From CALJIC01 sp039805565 (GTDB lineage: Bacteria > Chloroflexota > Chloroflexia > Chloroflexales > Roseiflexaceae): 27,674 nucleotides of DNA. Below are positions 8,083 through 15,403 of this stretch, one piece after another. The stretch lies in assembly GCA_039805565.1 (NCBI GenBank), contig JBDLTZ010000148.1, positions 1 through 27,674 on the forward strand, given 5' to 3'. Numbering within the stretch: the first letter of the stretch is position 1; each line of letters begins with the position of its first letter. The notes below the pieces were generated by a model, which made no database searches, was not told where the DNA came from, and saw nothing but the letters and a program-made list of their open reading frames with translations. The translations under genes and the position numbers were made by a program.

Positions 8083-10308
8083 TCACGGGCCGCAGAGGCG
8101 CGGCACCCCCCCGAGCGTCGGCGGCGCGGCTACCACGCGCTGCCCCGGCTCGGTGGGCAGCGCGCCGCCCGTGAGCCGCACCGGTCCCACCGAGAGGCTG
8201 ATCTGGCGGCCGTCCGGCGCGCGCTCGGCCTCGCTCCGCAGCGTCAGCCGGTGCTCGCCCGCCGGCAGCACGAGCAGCAGACGCACCACGCTGCTGGCGG
8301 GCGCGGCCGGCGCCTGCATCTCGGCCAGGAGTGTCCCGCCGAGCGTGATCTGGAGCGCCCGCGCCCGCCCGTAGGCCGTCACCGGCAGCTCAAGCGCCAC
8401 CCGCGCGGGCGCCCGCGCCAGGAGCCGCAGCTCGGCCGCGCCGCGCATCCAGCGCCACACCCGCGTCCCGTCGCTCTCCGGCTCGTACCAGCCGGCGCCG
8501 GGGAGCACAGCCGGGCGAGCCGCGCCAGGATCCACGGCGTATACCTCCAGCCCGGGGGTTGCCGCCGCCAATGCCACTCCCGGCGCCTCCAGCAGGCTCC
8601 GCAGCCGCCCCGCCCGCCCGCGAGAGATCTGGTCCACGTCGATCGTCACGTAGCGCACCCCGAGCGTCGCCAGCTCGCCGGCCGGGTCGTGCGCGAAGAT
8701 ATCGGGCTGGCCGGGCTCCGCGAACCACAGGCGCCGCACGGCTGAGGCGCCGTTGATCGGCGGGTAGTCCGGCGTGCGCGCCAGGTAGCCGCCGGCCAGC
8801 GGCCGGCCGTGGCAAAGCTGGCTGACCATCGCGCGGCTGTCGTTGGTGCGAGCGGGTAGCTCCAGCACCGCCCCGGGTAGCGCGTCGGCGGCCATCGCGG
8901 CGTACAGTGGGTCCGCCGCCAGCGGCAGCAGGGGCAGCGGGCGCGGCCAGAGCTCGAACAGCAGCAGGGCAAAGACCAGAGACCAGAGGCCGAAGACCGA
9001 AGACCGGAGACCGAAGACGGTGGCCCTTCCTCCTTCGACCCTGGTCGCCCGTCCTTCGTTACTCGTCTTTCGTGCGCCGAGCAGCGCCTGGGAGCCGCAG
9101 GCCGCCAGTACGCTCAGCGGCAGCATCAGCACCCCGATCCAGTAGTTCGGGCGCGTGCTGTTGCGGAACGGCGCCAGCAGGTCGAGCAGCGCGTAGGGCA
9201 GCGGCACCCCCGTCGGCTCGGCCGTCAGCTTGAGCTCCGGTCCGAGCGAGAGCAGGAAGGCCAGCAGCGCCAGTGCCCCCCACGGCCGGGCGTCCCTTCG
9301 CCGCAGCAGCCCCAGCGCCGCCAGCGCGTAGACCGTGTAGCCGATCGCCGCGCCCGACTCAGCCCCGGCGGGACTCAGCGCCGACACCGTTGCGGCCGAC
9401 CACGCGCCCCACACCGGGTGCAGCGGGTTCAGCGCCAGGTAGTCCACCAGTGCCGCCGCCTGGAACACCTGCCGCTCGTACCAGTCACCCATGAGCGAAG
9501 CGTCGAGGTCGCGCGGCGCCCCGGTGAACAGCAGCAGCGCGCCGGCCCACACCGCGTACAGCAGCGCCGCGCCGAGGGGCGCGCGCCACCAGCCGCAGGC
9601 CGCCACCGGCCGCCGCCCCAAAATCACCAGCCCCGCGTGCGCGGCGGTGTACACCGCCAGGAACAGCCCGTAGTATGAGCTCGCCAGCGTGGTGAGGGTC
9701 AGCGCCGAGGCGGCGGCCAACCAGCCGAGGAGCGTGGGGTGGCGCAGCGCCCGCATCAGCACCAGCACGTAGAAGGGGATCCAGTGGATCGCCACCATCT
9801 CCATCGGCCCGCCCACCGCCAGCTGCATGTGGTAGGCCGAGAAGGCGTACACGAAGCCGCCGAGCAGCGCGGCGGCCGGCCCCACGAGCGTGCGCGCCAC
9901 CCCGTACGCCAGCGTGCCGCCGAGCACGAACGAGAGCAGCCCGACGGCGTTGAAGGCTGCCACTGGCCCGAATGCCCAGAGCACCGGGAAGACCAGCAGC
10001 GCGTTCGGCAGGCTCAGCGTCTGGTAGAAAAGGTTGACCGGCTGCGGGAAGTAGATGTGCCTGGTGAGGTAGGGGTTCCAGCCGCGCAGCAGGCTCTCGC
10101 GCGCCCACCACAGGTTCCAGATCCCCTGCCCGGCGTCCACGGGGATATCGCCCTTCTGCACCGCCGCGCCCTGGAGGTCGAGCGCCAGCGGCCAGGTCAC
10201 GAGCACAGCCAGCGCGAGGTAGCCGAGGAACACCGCCGCGTAGCGCAGCAGCGGGTCGCGCGGCGTGGCGGCGGCGAGCGGGTGGATGGTATCGCGCTCA
10301 GAAGCCAT
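8083..10308 (-). CDS. Multi-pass membrane protein, GT-C-like, last gene of glycan operon
   Basis: 741 residues. An N-terminal half to about residue 450 has roughly ten hydrophobic spans, the first at about 23-43 (FLGYLALAVLVTWPLAL). A loop with GDIPVDAGQG and GWNPYLTRHIYFPQP resembles the acidic first outer loop of GT-C glycosyltransferases. The C-terminal 280 residues look soluble and extracytoplasmic. I do not recognise a characterised family; a lipid-linked-sugar-dependent glycosyltransferase, or a membrane protein of the YfhO/PMT-like class, fits best. The start is 10 nt after the stop of the upstream GT4 gene, with GAGGCG nearby. Odd: the segment VFGLRSSVFGLWSLVFALL is encoded by a heptamer array (8971-9020), so part of a predicted membrane helix is repeat-derived. 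Confidence 0.72.
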   Translation of the reverse strand: MASERDTIHPLAAATPRDPLLRYAAVFLGYLALAVLVTWPLALDLQGAAVQKGDIPVDAGQGIWNLWWARESLLRGWNPYLTRHIYFPQPVNLFYQTLSLPNALLVFPVLWAFGPVAAFNAVGLLSFVLGGTLAYGVARTLVGPAAALLGGFVYAFSAYHMQLAVGGPMEMVAIHWIPFYVLVLMRALRHPTLLGWLAAASALTLTTLASSYYGLFLAVYTAAHAGLVILGRRPVAACGWWRAPLGAALLYAVWAGALLLFTGAPRDLDASLMGDWYERQVFQAAALVDYLALNPLHPVWGAWSAATVSALSPAGAESGAAIGYTVYALAALGLLRRRDARPWGALALLAFLLSLGPELKLTAEPTGVPLPYALLDLLAPFRNSTRPNYWIGVLMLPLSVLAACGSQALLGARKTSNEGRATRVEGGRATVFGLRSSVFGLWSLVFALLLFELWPRPLPLLPLAADPLYAAMAADALPGAVLELPARTNDSRAMVSQLCHGRPLAGGYLARTPDYPPINGASAVRRLWFAEPGQPDIFAHDPAGELATLGVRYVTIDVDQISRGRAGRLRSLLEAPGVALAAATPGLEVYAVDPGAARPAVLPGAGWYEPESDGTRVWRWMRGAAELRLLARAPARVALELPVTAYGRARALQITLGGTLLAEMQAPAAPASSVVRLLLVLPAGEHRLTLRSEAERAPDGRQISLSVGPVRLTGGALPTEPGQRVVAAPPTLGGVPRLCGP
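8971..9074. repeat. Heptamer array (AGACCGA type) inside membrane protein gene
   Basis: At 8971-9020 the plus strand reads imperfect GAAGACC/GGAGACC units; the coding strand is GGTCTTC-type. A second degenerate stretch (9024-9074, CCTTCGT-like units) follows in the other orientation. Both are in frame and open. Confidence 0.7.
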
Positions 10309-10318
10309 ATGTGGCGCC

Positions 10319-11533
10319 TCACCGCCTCCCGGCGATCATCTCGGCGTACAGCGACTCGAGGTTCGCCGCCAGCCGGTCGGCGTCGTAGCGCCCCAGCACC
10401 TCGCGGCGACCGGTCTCCCCCAGCCGGCGCGCCAGCTCACGGTCACGCAGCAGCCGCACGATCGCCACCGCCAGCGCGCTGACGTCTCCGTAGGGCGTCA
10501 GGAGGCCAGTCTGCTCATGCGTGATCACCTCGTTTCCGGCGGGCGCGTCGGTGGTAATCAGCGGTGCGCCGGCGGCCAGCGCCTCGATCAGCGGGATACC
10601 GAACCCCTCGTAGCGGCTGGGCGCCACTACCACCGCCGCCTCGCGCAGCAGCCGGACCTTCTCGGCCTCGTCGACCCAGCCGCGCAGCTCCAGCCTGTCG
10701 GCCGCGCCGCCCTCGCCCGCCAGCCGCCTGAGCTCCTCCTGTCCGCTGCTGTGCCGCCCGACGAACAGGAAACGCGCGTCGGGGATCTCGCGCAGCACCG
10801 CCGGCATCGCGCGCGCCAGCAGGTCGAACCCCTTGCGCGGCACCAGCTGCCCGATGAAGAGCACCGTGTTCTTTCGGACAGGCTCTGCCTCTCCAGACCT
10901 CTCCTGGAACTGTCCCAGCTCCACGGCGTTCGGCAGCACTGTGATGCGCGTCGGGTCGGCCCCGAGCCGCGCGAGCAGCCCGGCCTCGTGGTGCGAGAGC
11001 GCCACCAGCCGGTCCACCTTCAGCAGCGGTGCGTGGATCAGGTAGTTGCGGAAGGCTCGCCGGGGGTGTGCGCCGCGCACGAGCCGGGCCACCAGCTGCC
11101 GCGGCGTCAGCAGCAGGTTGTCGAAGCGCAGCGGCGCCTCCAGCGGGCGCTCGCGGTCCGCCACCAGGTCGCCGTCGTGCAGCAGCCCGTGGACCGTGAG
11201 CGCCGTCGGGATGCCGAGCCGCCGCGCCGCCAGGACGGTCTGGAAGCCGAGCAGGCTGCGCATGTGGTGCAGGTGAATCACATCCGGCCGCTCGGCCACC
11301 AGCAGGCGCACCAGCGCCTCGGGTGCGAAGAAGCCGAGCGTGGCGCTGCGGTGCACCGGCACGCCCGCGGGCAGCCACTCGTGGCGCCGCGACTGGCCTG
11401 GGTAGCGGTGGTCGAGGTACTCGTGGGCCGTGACGCGGTGCCCGCGGCGCACCAGCGCGCGCGCCTGGAGCTGCTCGGGGCGGCTCGGGAAGGCCGGGTC
11501 GAAGCCGTAGGTCGTGACGATCAGAATGTTCAT
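10319..11533 (-). CDS. GT4 family glycosyltransferase
   Basis: Cytoplasmic or membrane-associated GT-B enzyme that adds a sugar from a nucleotide-sugar donor. About 404 residues. The N-terminal domain opens MNILIVTTYGFDP with a PDVIHLHH strand near residue 83. The C-terminal donor domain has VLFIGQLVPRKGFDLLARA (about 224-242), FLFVGR (255-260), and the EX7E signature in EGFGIPLIE (E309 and E317). I place the start at 11533. The frame continues upstream to 11611, but that part is a non-coding repeat translating as RHPERSEG. Preceded by the second GT4 gene and followed after 10 nt by the membrane protein gene, in the same leftward operon. Donor and acceptor cannot be read from sequence. Confidence 0.92.
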   Translation of the reverse strand: MNILIVTTYGFDPAFPSRPEQLQARALVRRGHRVTAHEYLDHRYPGQSRRHEWLPAGVPVHRSATLGFFAPEALVRLLVAERPDVIHLHHMRSLLGFQTVLAARRLGIPTALTVHGLLHDGDLVADRERPLEAPLRFDNLLLTPRQLVARLVRGAHPRRAFRNYLIHAPLLKVDRLVALSHHEAGLLARLGADPTRITVLPNAVELGQFQERSGEAEPVRKNTVLFIGQLVPRKGFDLLARAMPAVLREIPDARFLFVGRHSSGQEELRRLAGEGGAADRLELRGWVDEAEKVRLLREAAVVVAPSRYEGFGIPLIEALAAGAPLITTDAPAGNEVITHEQTGLLTPYGDVSALAVAIVRLLRDRELARRLGETGRREVLGRYDADRLAANLESLYAEMIAGRR

Positions 11534-11542
11534 CGAAGCCTG

Positions 11543-11600
11543 GTGACATGCCGAGCGAAGCATCTGTCCTCCAGACCCTTCGCTTCGCTCAGGGTGACGA
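11543..11600. repeat. Palindromic intergenic element (translates as HPERSEG)
   Basis: Arms GTGACATGCCGAGCGAAGC (11543-11561) and CCTTCGCTTCGCTCAGGGTG (about 11577-11596) are imperfect inverted copies with a short middle. From memory, this GAGCGAAGCGAAGG-type palindrome is widespread in intergenic regions of many bacteria and often mis-annotated as protein with an RHPERSEG string. Here it sits directly upstream of a GT4 start codon. Confidence 0.65.
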
Positions 11601-11611
11601 GGGACGTGCAT

Positions 11612-11660
11612 TGAGCGTTCAGCGTTCGGTGTTCAGCGTTCAGCGTTCGGTGTTCAGCGC
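11612..11660. repeat. CGTTCAG heptamer array at the 3' end of a GT4 gene
   Basis: About seven units of GTTCAGC with GTTCGGT variants. The stop codon of the GT4 gene on the minus strand (11640-11642) is one of the TGA triplets within the array, and the last residues (NTER) are repeat-encoded. Confidence 0.88.
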
Positions 11661-12761
11661 GGCCCGGTACGCCGCCTCCACCCGATCGGCCACCGCGGGC
11701 CATGCGAACTGCGCCGCCCACCTCGGAGCGGCGGCCGCCATAGCGCTCCGCCTGGGTGCATCGTGCAGCAGCGCGCGGCAGGCCTCCGCCAGTGCGGCCG
11801 GGTCGCGCGGGGGCACCAGCAGCCCGGTGCTGCTCTCGTCCACCACTTCGGGGAAGCCGCCGAAGCGCGAGGCCACCACCGGCAGCCCGCACGCCTGTGC
11901 CTCGACCGGGCCAATGCCGAAGGTCTCGCTGGCGAAGCTCGTGGCCAGCAGCAGGTCGGCGGCGGCGTAGTAGCGCGGCAGCTCAGCGCGCGGTAGCGGG
12001 CCGAGGAAGCGCACCCGCTCGGCCAGCCCCAGGTCGCGCGCCAGCCGCTCCATGTTCGCCCGCTCCTCGCCGTCTCCCGCCACCGCCAGGGCCGCGCCGG
12101 GGATCTCGGCCAGCGCGCGGATGGCGGTGTCGAGCCCTTTCCAGGGCTGCATGCGGCCCACCCACAGCAGGAGGAAGGATGCGCGCTCCAGCAGCTCACG
12201 CCGCAGCGCCTCGTCGCGCGGCTGCGGGCGGAACAGCGCCGTGTCGATGCCGTTGAATACCACCTCGGGCTCGAAGCCGTAGCGCTTCGCCACCGTGCGC
12301 GCGTTGAAGCGGCTGCACGAGACCGCGCCGTCCACGTGGCGGGCCAGCGCCCGGTCGCCGCGGTAGAAGTCCTCGCCGTGGCAGCCGAGCACCACCCGCG
12401 CGCCACCGAGCTTGCGCGCCAAGAGGGCCGGCCCCATGTCGTACGGCTTCTGCAGGTGGATGATGTCGTACCGGCCACCGACCAGCTCGGGCAGCGCCGC
12501 CACCGCCAGCGTCAGCCGCTCCAGCAGCTTGGCCTCGGCGTACGCGCGGCGCAGCGGCGGCACGCTCTGGAAGACGGCCCGGCTCACGAACGGGAAGGTC
12601 AGCACCCGCACGCCGGGGGCCTCCTCGCGCCGCGGACCGGCCCCGCCGATCACGGTCACGCTGTGCCCGCGGCGAGCCAGCTCGCGCCCGAGATCCCACA
12701 CGAAGGACTCGACGCCGCCGTACTTGGTGGTGGTGGTAAGGTTGTAGAGGGCGATATTCAT
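11640..12761 (-). CDS. GT4 family glycosyltransferase
   Basis: Second GT-B glycosyltransferase of the operon, about 373 residues. It opens MNIALYNLTTTTKYGGVESF, the GG loop that lies near the sugar donor in this family, followed by RRGHSVTVIGG. The donor domain carries LLWVGRMQPWKGLDTAIRAL (about 198-217), LAVAGDGEE, and the EX7E motif ETFGIGPVE (E279 and E287). I choose ATG 12761; a GTG two codons upstream is possible. The C-terminus runs into a heptamer array that supplies the stop codon, so the ancestral end may have differed slightly. It begins 7 nt after the flippase gene ends. Substrates are unknown; with the flippase next to it, assembly of a lipid-linked oligosaccharide is likely. Confidence 0.92.
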   Translation of the reverse strand: MNIALYNLTTTTKYGGVESFVWDLGRELARRGHSVTVIGGAGPRREEAPGVRVLTFPFVSRAVFQSVPPLRRAYAEAKLLERLTLAVAALPELVGGRYDIIHLQKPYDMGPALLARKLGGARVVLGCHGEDFYRGDRALARHVDGAVSCSRFNARTVAKRYGFEPEVVFNGIDTALFRPQPRDEALRRELLERASFLLLWVGRMQPWKGLDTAIRALAEIPGAALAVAGDGEERANMERLARDLGLAERVRFLGPLPRAELPRYYAAADLLLATSFASETFGIGPVEAQACGLPVVASRFGGFPEVVDESSTGLLVPPRDPAALAEACRALLHDAPRRSAMAAAAPRWAAQFAWPAVADRVEAAYRAALNTER

Positions 12762-12768
12762 ATGCACG

Positions 12769-14406
12769 TTACACGAGTCGCAGGAGCCACTTCTTCCCCG
12801 GCAGCTTCAGCTTCTCCAGCTGCTCGCGGTCGCGCGGGTCGAGGCCGCCGGTGAGCCGCAGCGCCGCCAGGAAGACCGCGCCGCCCGCGGCGGCCACCCC
12901 GAGCACCAGCGGCAGCGCCAGGAGCCGTGCGCTCACCGCCACCTCCTCGGCGAGCGGGGGCAGCAGCGCGCGCAGCCCGAGCACGGCCAGGGCCATAGCC
13001 GCGGTGGCGAGCAGCACCCGCAGCGTGAAGCGCCAGGGCCAGGCCAGGCCGAGGAGCCGCACACCGCTGCCGGTGGCCCACGCGCCCGCCAGCACCCGCG
13101 CCAGGCCGAAGGCCAGCGCCGCGCCCACGATGCCCAGCGTCGGCGTCAGCACGATCACCAGCGGGACGCTCACCAGCGTCAGCAGCCGTGAGACCACGAT
13201 TGTGCGTAGGTGCTCATAGACGATCAGGGCGTTGTGGGCCGTGGTGAGCAGGCACTCGAGGAACAGGGTGGGGGCCAGCACCCACACGAGAACCGCCGCC
13301 GCCATGTACTTCGGCGCCAGCAGCCCAAAGATTGGCTCGGCCAGCAGCAGCAGCCCGGCGCACCCTGGCACCAGCAGCAGCACCTGGAGCCGCACGGTAG
13401 ACTGGTAGGCCCCCAGCAGCGTCCCGCCCTCGCCGGCCCGGACGCGGGTGAACAGCGGCACCTGCACCCCCACCATCGGCGTGTACAGGTAGCCCAGCAC
13501 CATCCGCACGATGCTCACCCCGGCCGTGAGAACCGCGGCGTCCACCAGGTTCCGCGCGAAGAACACCGCGAACCCGGCGCTCGCGAGGTAGTCGGTGGCG
13601 GTCATCAGGAACGAGACGCCGCAGTAGCGAACGAAGCCGGGCGGGAGCCAGCCCGTGTCGCGCTCAGGTTGCGGCAGCGCGCTCACCTCGCGCTGGTGAC
13701 GCAGCACCTGCCACAGCACCAGCGCCGTAGCGATTGTCGGCGCGGCGGCCATCGCCAGCAGCACTCCCAGCACGTCGTAGCCTGCCAGGATCGCGCCGGC
13801 GGAGAGCAGCGGCGGCAGCAGGCCTGCGGCCAGCGCCACGCTGTTCCAGGCCCGCTGCTTGAAGAAGCTGCTCAGGTAGGCCATCAGCACGTCGTAGGCG
13901 ATGCCGGTGAGCAGTAGCTGGAGCACCACCGCGATGATCAGCCAGCCGCGGCTCGCCACGAACGCTAGAAGCTTCTCCTGGGTGCTCGGCTCGGCCACCC
14001 GCACGATCTGCTCGCGCAGGTAGCCGAGGTAGGCGTCGTGGAACAGGGCGAACCCGAGCCCCACGAGCGCCAGCAGCGCGAGCTGCGCCCCGAGCACCGC
14101 CACCAGCAGCCGGCGCATCGCCCGCGGCCCGCCCGCGGCGATCGTCTCGGGGATGTACTTTGGCAGCGCCCGTCCGGTGCCCAGGTCGATCCAGGTCCCG
14201 ATGGCGTTGTTCGTCGCGCTTATCAGCGCCAGCAGTCCGTAGCTCGCCTGCGCCAGGATGTTGAGCTTCACCAGCGTGGCGGTCACCTCGGCCACCAGGC
14301 GCAGCGGCACGAACAGCGTGTTCCACACCACCGCCCGCGAGACCTGGGAGGCGAGCGATGGGGGCTTGAGGCGTGGGTCTTGAGTCTTGAGTTTCTGTTC
14401 GTTCAT
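12769..14406 (-). CDS. Polysaccharide flippase, MOP/MATE superfamily (Wzx-like)
   Basis: Predicted to move lipid-linked glycans across the cytoplasmic membrane. About 545 residues with 12-14 hydrophobic spans. The start of the fold reads SLASQVSRAVVWNTLFVPLRLVAEV, then ISATNNAIGTWIDLGTGRALPKYIPE, a layout typical of Wzx-type exporters. The C-terminal tail is basic (LEKLKLPGKKWLLRLV). I choose ATG 14406; a GTG at 14421 would add five residues. The first 15 or so residues (NEQKLKTQDPRLK) are encoded by a heptamer array and look like a repeat-derived extension ahead of the real fold. It lies between the methyltransferase gene (89-bp gap with a nested hairpin) and the GT4 pair. Confidence 0.88.
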   Translation of the reverse strand: MNEQKLKTQDPRLKPPSLASQVSRAVVWNTLFVPLRLVAEVTATLVKLNILAQASYGLLALISATNNAIGTWIDLGTGRALPKYIPETIAAGGPRAMRRLLVAVLGAQLALLALVGLGFALFHDAYLGYLREQIVRVAEPSTQEKLLAFVASRGWLIIAVVLQLLLTGIAYDVLMAYLSSFFKQRAWNSVALAAGLLPPLLSAGAILAGYDVLGVLLAMAAAPTIATALVLWQVLRHQREVSALPQPERDTGWLPPGFVRYCGVSFLMTATDYLASAGFAVFFARNLVDAAVLTAGVSIVRMVLGYLYTPMVGVQVPLFTRVRAGEGGTLLGAYQSTVRLQVLLLVPGCAGLLLLAEPIFGLLAPKYMAAAVLVWVLAPTLFLECLLTTAHNALIVYEHLRTIVVSRLLTLVSVPLVIVLTPTLGIVGAALAFGLARVLAGAWATGSGVRLLGLAWPWRFTLRVLLATAAMALAVLGLRALLPPLAEEVAVSARLLALPLVLGVAAAGGAVFLAALRLTGGLDPRDREQLEKLKLPGKKWLLRLV

Positions 14407-14499
14407 AGTTGTATGTGTCACGTCAGAGCGCGAGGCTGCAGTGTTGCAGAGACTCGCGGCTCACGACTCAAGACTCAGGACTCGGTCCTCAGCACTCAC
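14365..14499. repeat. Inverted heptamer arrays flanking a nested hairpin
   Basis: The left array (14365-14395, TTGAGTC-type) lies in the flippase N-terminus. The right array (14461-14499, GACTCAA/GACTCAG-type, opposite orientation) starts at the methyltransferase stop codon. Between them is a stem CGCGAG (14429-14434) / CTCGCG (14453-14458) enclosing CTGCA/TGCAG with a GTGT loop. The whole gap can fold as one compound hairpin in the operon transcript. Confidence 0.75.
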
Positions 14500-15326
14500 G
14501 CCTTGGTGAGCGCTAGCTCGAACATCCCCACCAGCCAGCGGCGCTCGGCGCGGTAGGCGGCCAACTCGAGGCCCGCGGCGCGCAGTAGCGCACGCGCCAG
14601 TCGGCGTCCCGGCTTCGGGCTCGCCAGGCGCCCCTCGCGCAGCTGCTCCTCGCGCAGGTCGCGGATGCTGAACCCGGCCGCCCGCGCCAGCGCCGCGAAC
14701 TCGCCGTAGTGGTAGTAGTGCATCTCGCTCAGGCGCTGCATGTCGCGGAAGGCCGCGCCGCGCTTGCTGCGGCCGCGCCGCTCGATGATGCGCTCCGCGA
14801 GCGGGCGCGGCAGATAGTTGAGGCCGTGGATGTGGTAGTGCGGGTCCACCCACGCCATTCGATTGATCACCGTCACGAGGGCGGTGCCGCCGGGGCGGAG
14901 CACCCGCGCGATCTCGCCCACCACGAGCTTCGGGTCACGCACGTGCTCGATCACGTCCCAGCAGACCACCGCGTCGAAGGCGGCGCTCGGCAGCGGCAGC
15001 GCTTCGCCGGCCGCGTTTGAGATCGGGATGCGCAGGCCGTGCCGCGCCGCACGCAGCCGCACGATGCCGCAGTAGGCGCGGTTGTACTCGCAGACGCTCA
15101 CGGCCGCGCCGCGCAGCGCCGCCGCGACAGCGAAGCCGCCCATGCCGGCCCCAAGGTCCAGCAGCCGCATCCCGGCCAGCTGCCCGGCTACGCGCTCCAG
15201 CTGCGCCAGCCGCTCCTCCTGGTAGCGCTCCTGATTGATGCGCCGCTCGCGCCAGGTCGGGAAGTCCCGCCGCCAGGTCATGTGCTGCAGCCACGGGTCG
15301 ATCGCCTGCTCTAGCTCTGTCGTCAT
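14496..15326 (-). CDS. Class I SAM-dependent methyltransferase
   Basis: 276 residues. SAM-binding motif I is LLDLGAGMGG (55-64). The acidic strand-2 end is near VSVCEYN. Motif IV region reads FDAVVCWDVIEHVRDP, followed by LRPGGTALVTV, the standard layout of small-molecule methyltransferases (UbiE/Methyltransf_11 type). The rest reads PHYHIHGLNYLPRPLAERIIERRG, which suggests a specific acceptor pocket but no family I can name. In a glycan operon it may methylate a sugar or a lipid carrier intermediate; this is inference. ATG at 15326. The stop TGA (14496-14498) lies in a heptamer array. Confidence 0.88.
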   Translation of the reverse strand: MTTELEQAIDPWLQHMTWRRDFPTWRERRINQERYQEERLAQLERVAGQLAGMRLLDLGAGMGGFAVAAALRGAAVSVCEYNRAYCGIVRLRAARHGLRIPISNAAGEALPLPSAAFDAVVCWDVIEHVRDPKLVVGEIARVLRPGGTALVTVINRMAWVDPHYHIHGLNYLPRPLAERIIERRGRSKRGAAFRDMQRLSEMHYYHYGEFAALARAAGFSIRDLREEQLREGRLASPKPGRRLARALLRAAGLELAAYRAERRWLVGMFELALTKA

Positions 15327-15381
15327 GCTTCTCTGCCTATCGCGAGGTCAGTCGTGAGTCCGTAAACGTCACATAATCGCC

Positions 15382-15403
15382 GCGTTCAGCGTTCAGCGTT
15401 CCG
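15382..15403. repeat. CGTTCAG heptamer array at the 3' end of the ArnT-like gene
   Basis: Three units (CGTTCAG, CGTTCAG, CGTTCCG). The TGA stop of the ArnT-like gene (15393-15395 on the minus strand) is part of a unit. Confidence 0.85.

Noticed and set aside
11534..11611. N-terminal extension of the GT4 gene (RHPERSEG)
   Set aside because: It is the translation of an intergenic palindrome; MNILIV is the normal GT4 start.
10265..11614. Plus-strand open frame opposite the GT4 gene
   Set aside because: Gln/His/Arg-rich shadow translation; the minus strand carries an intact EX7E glycosyltransferase.
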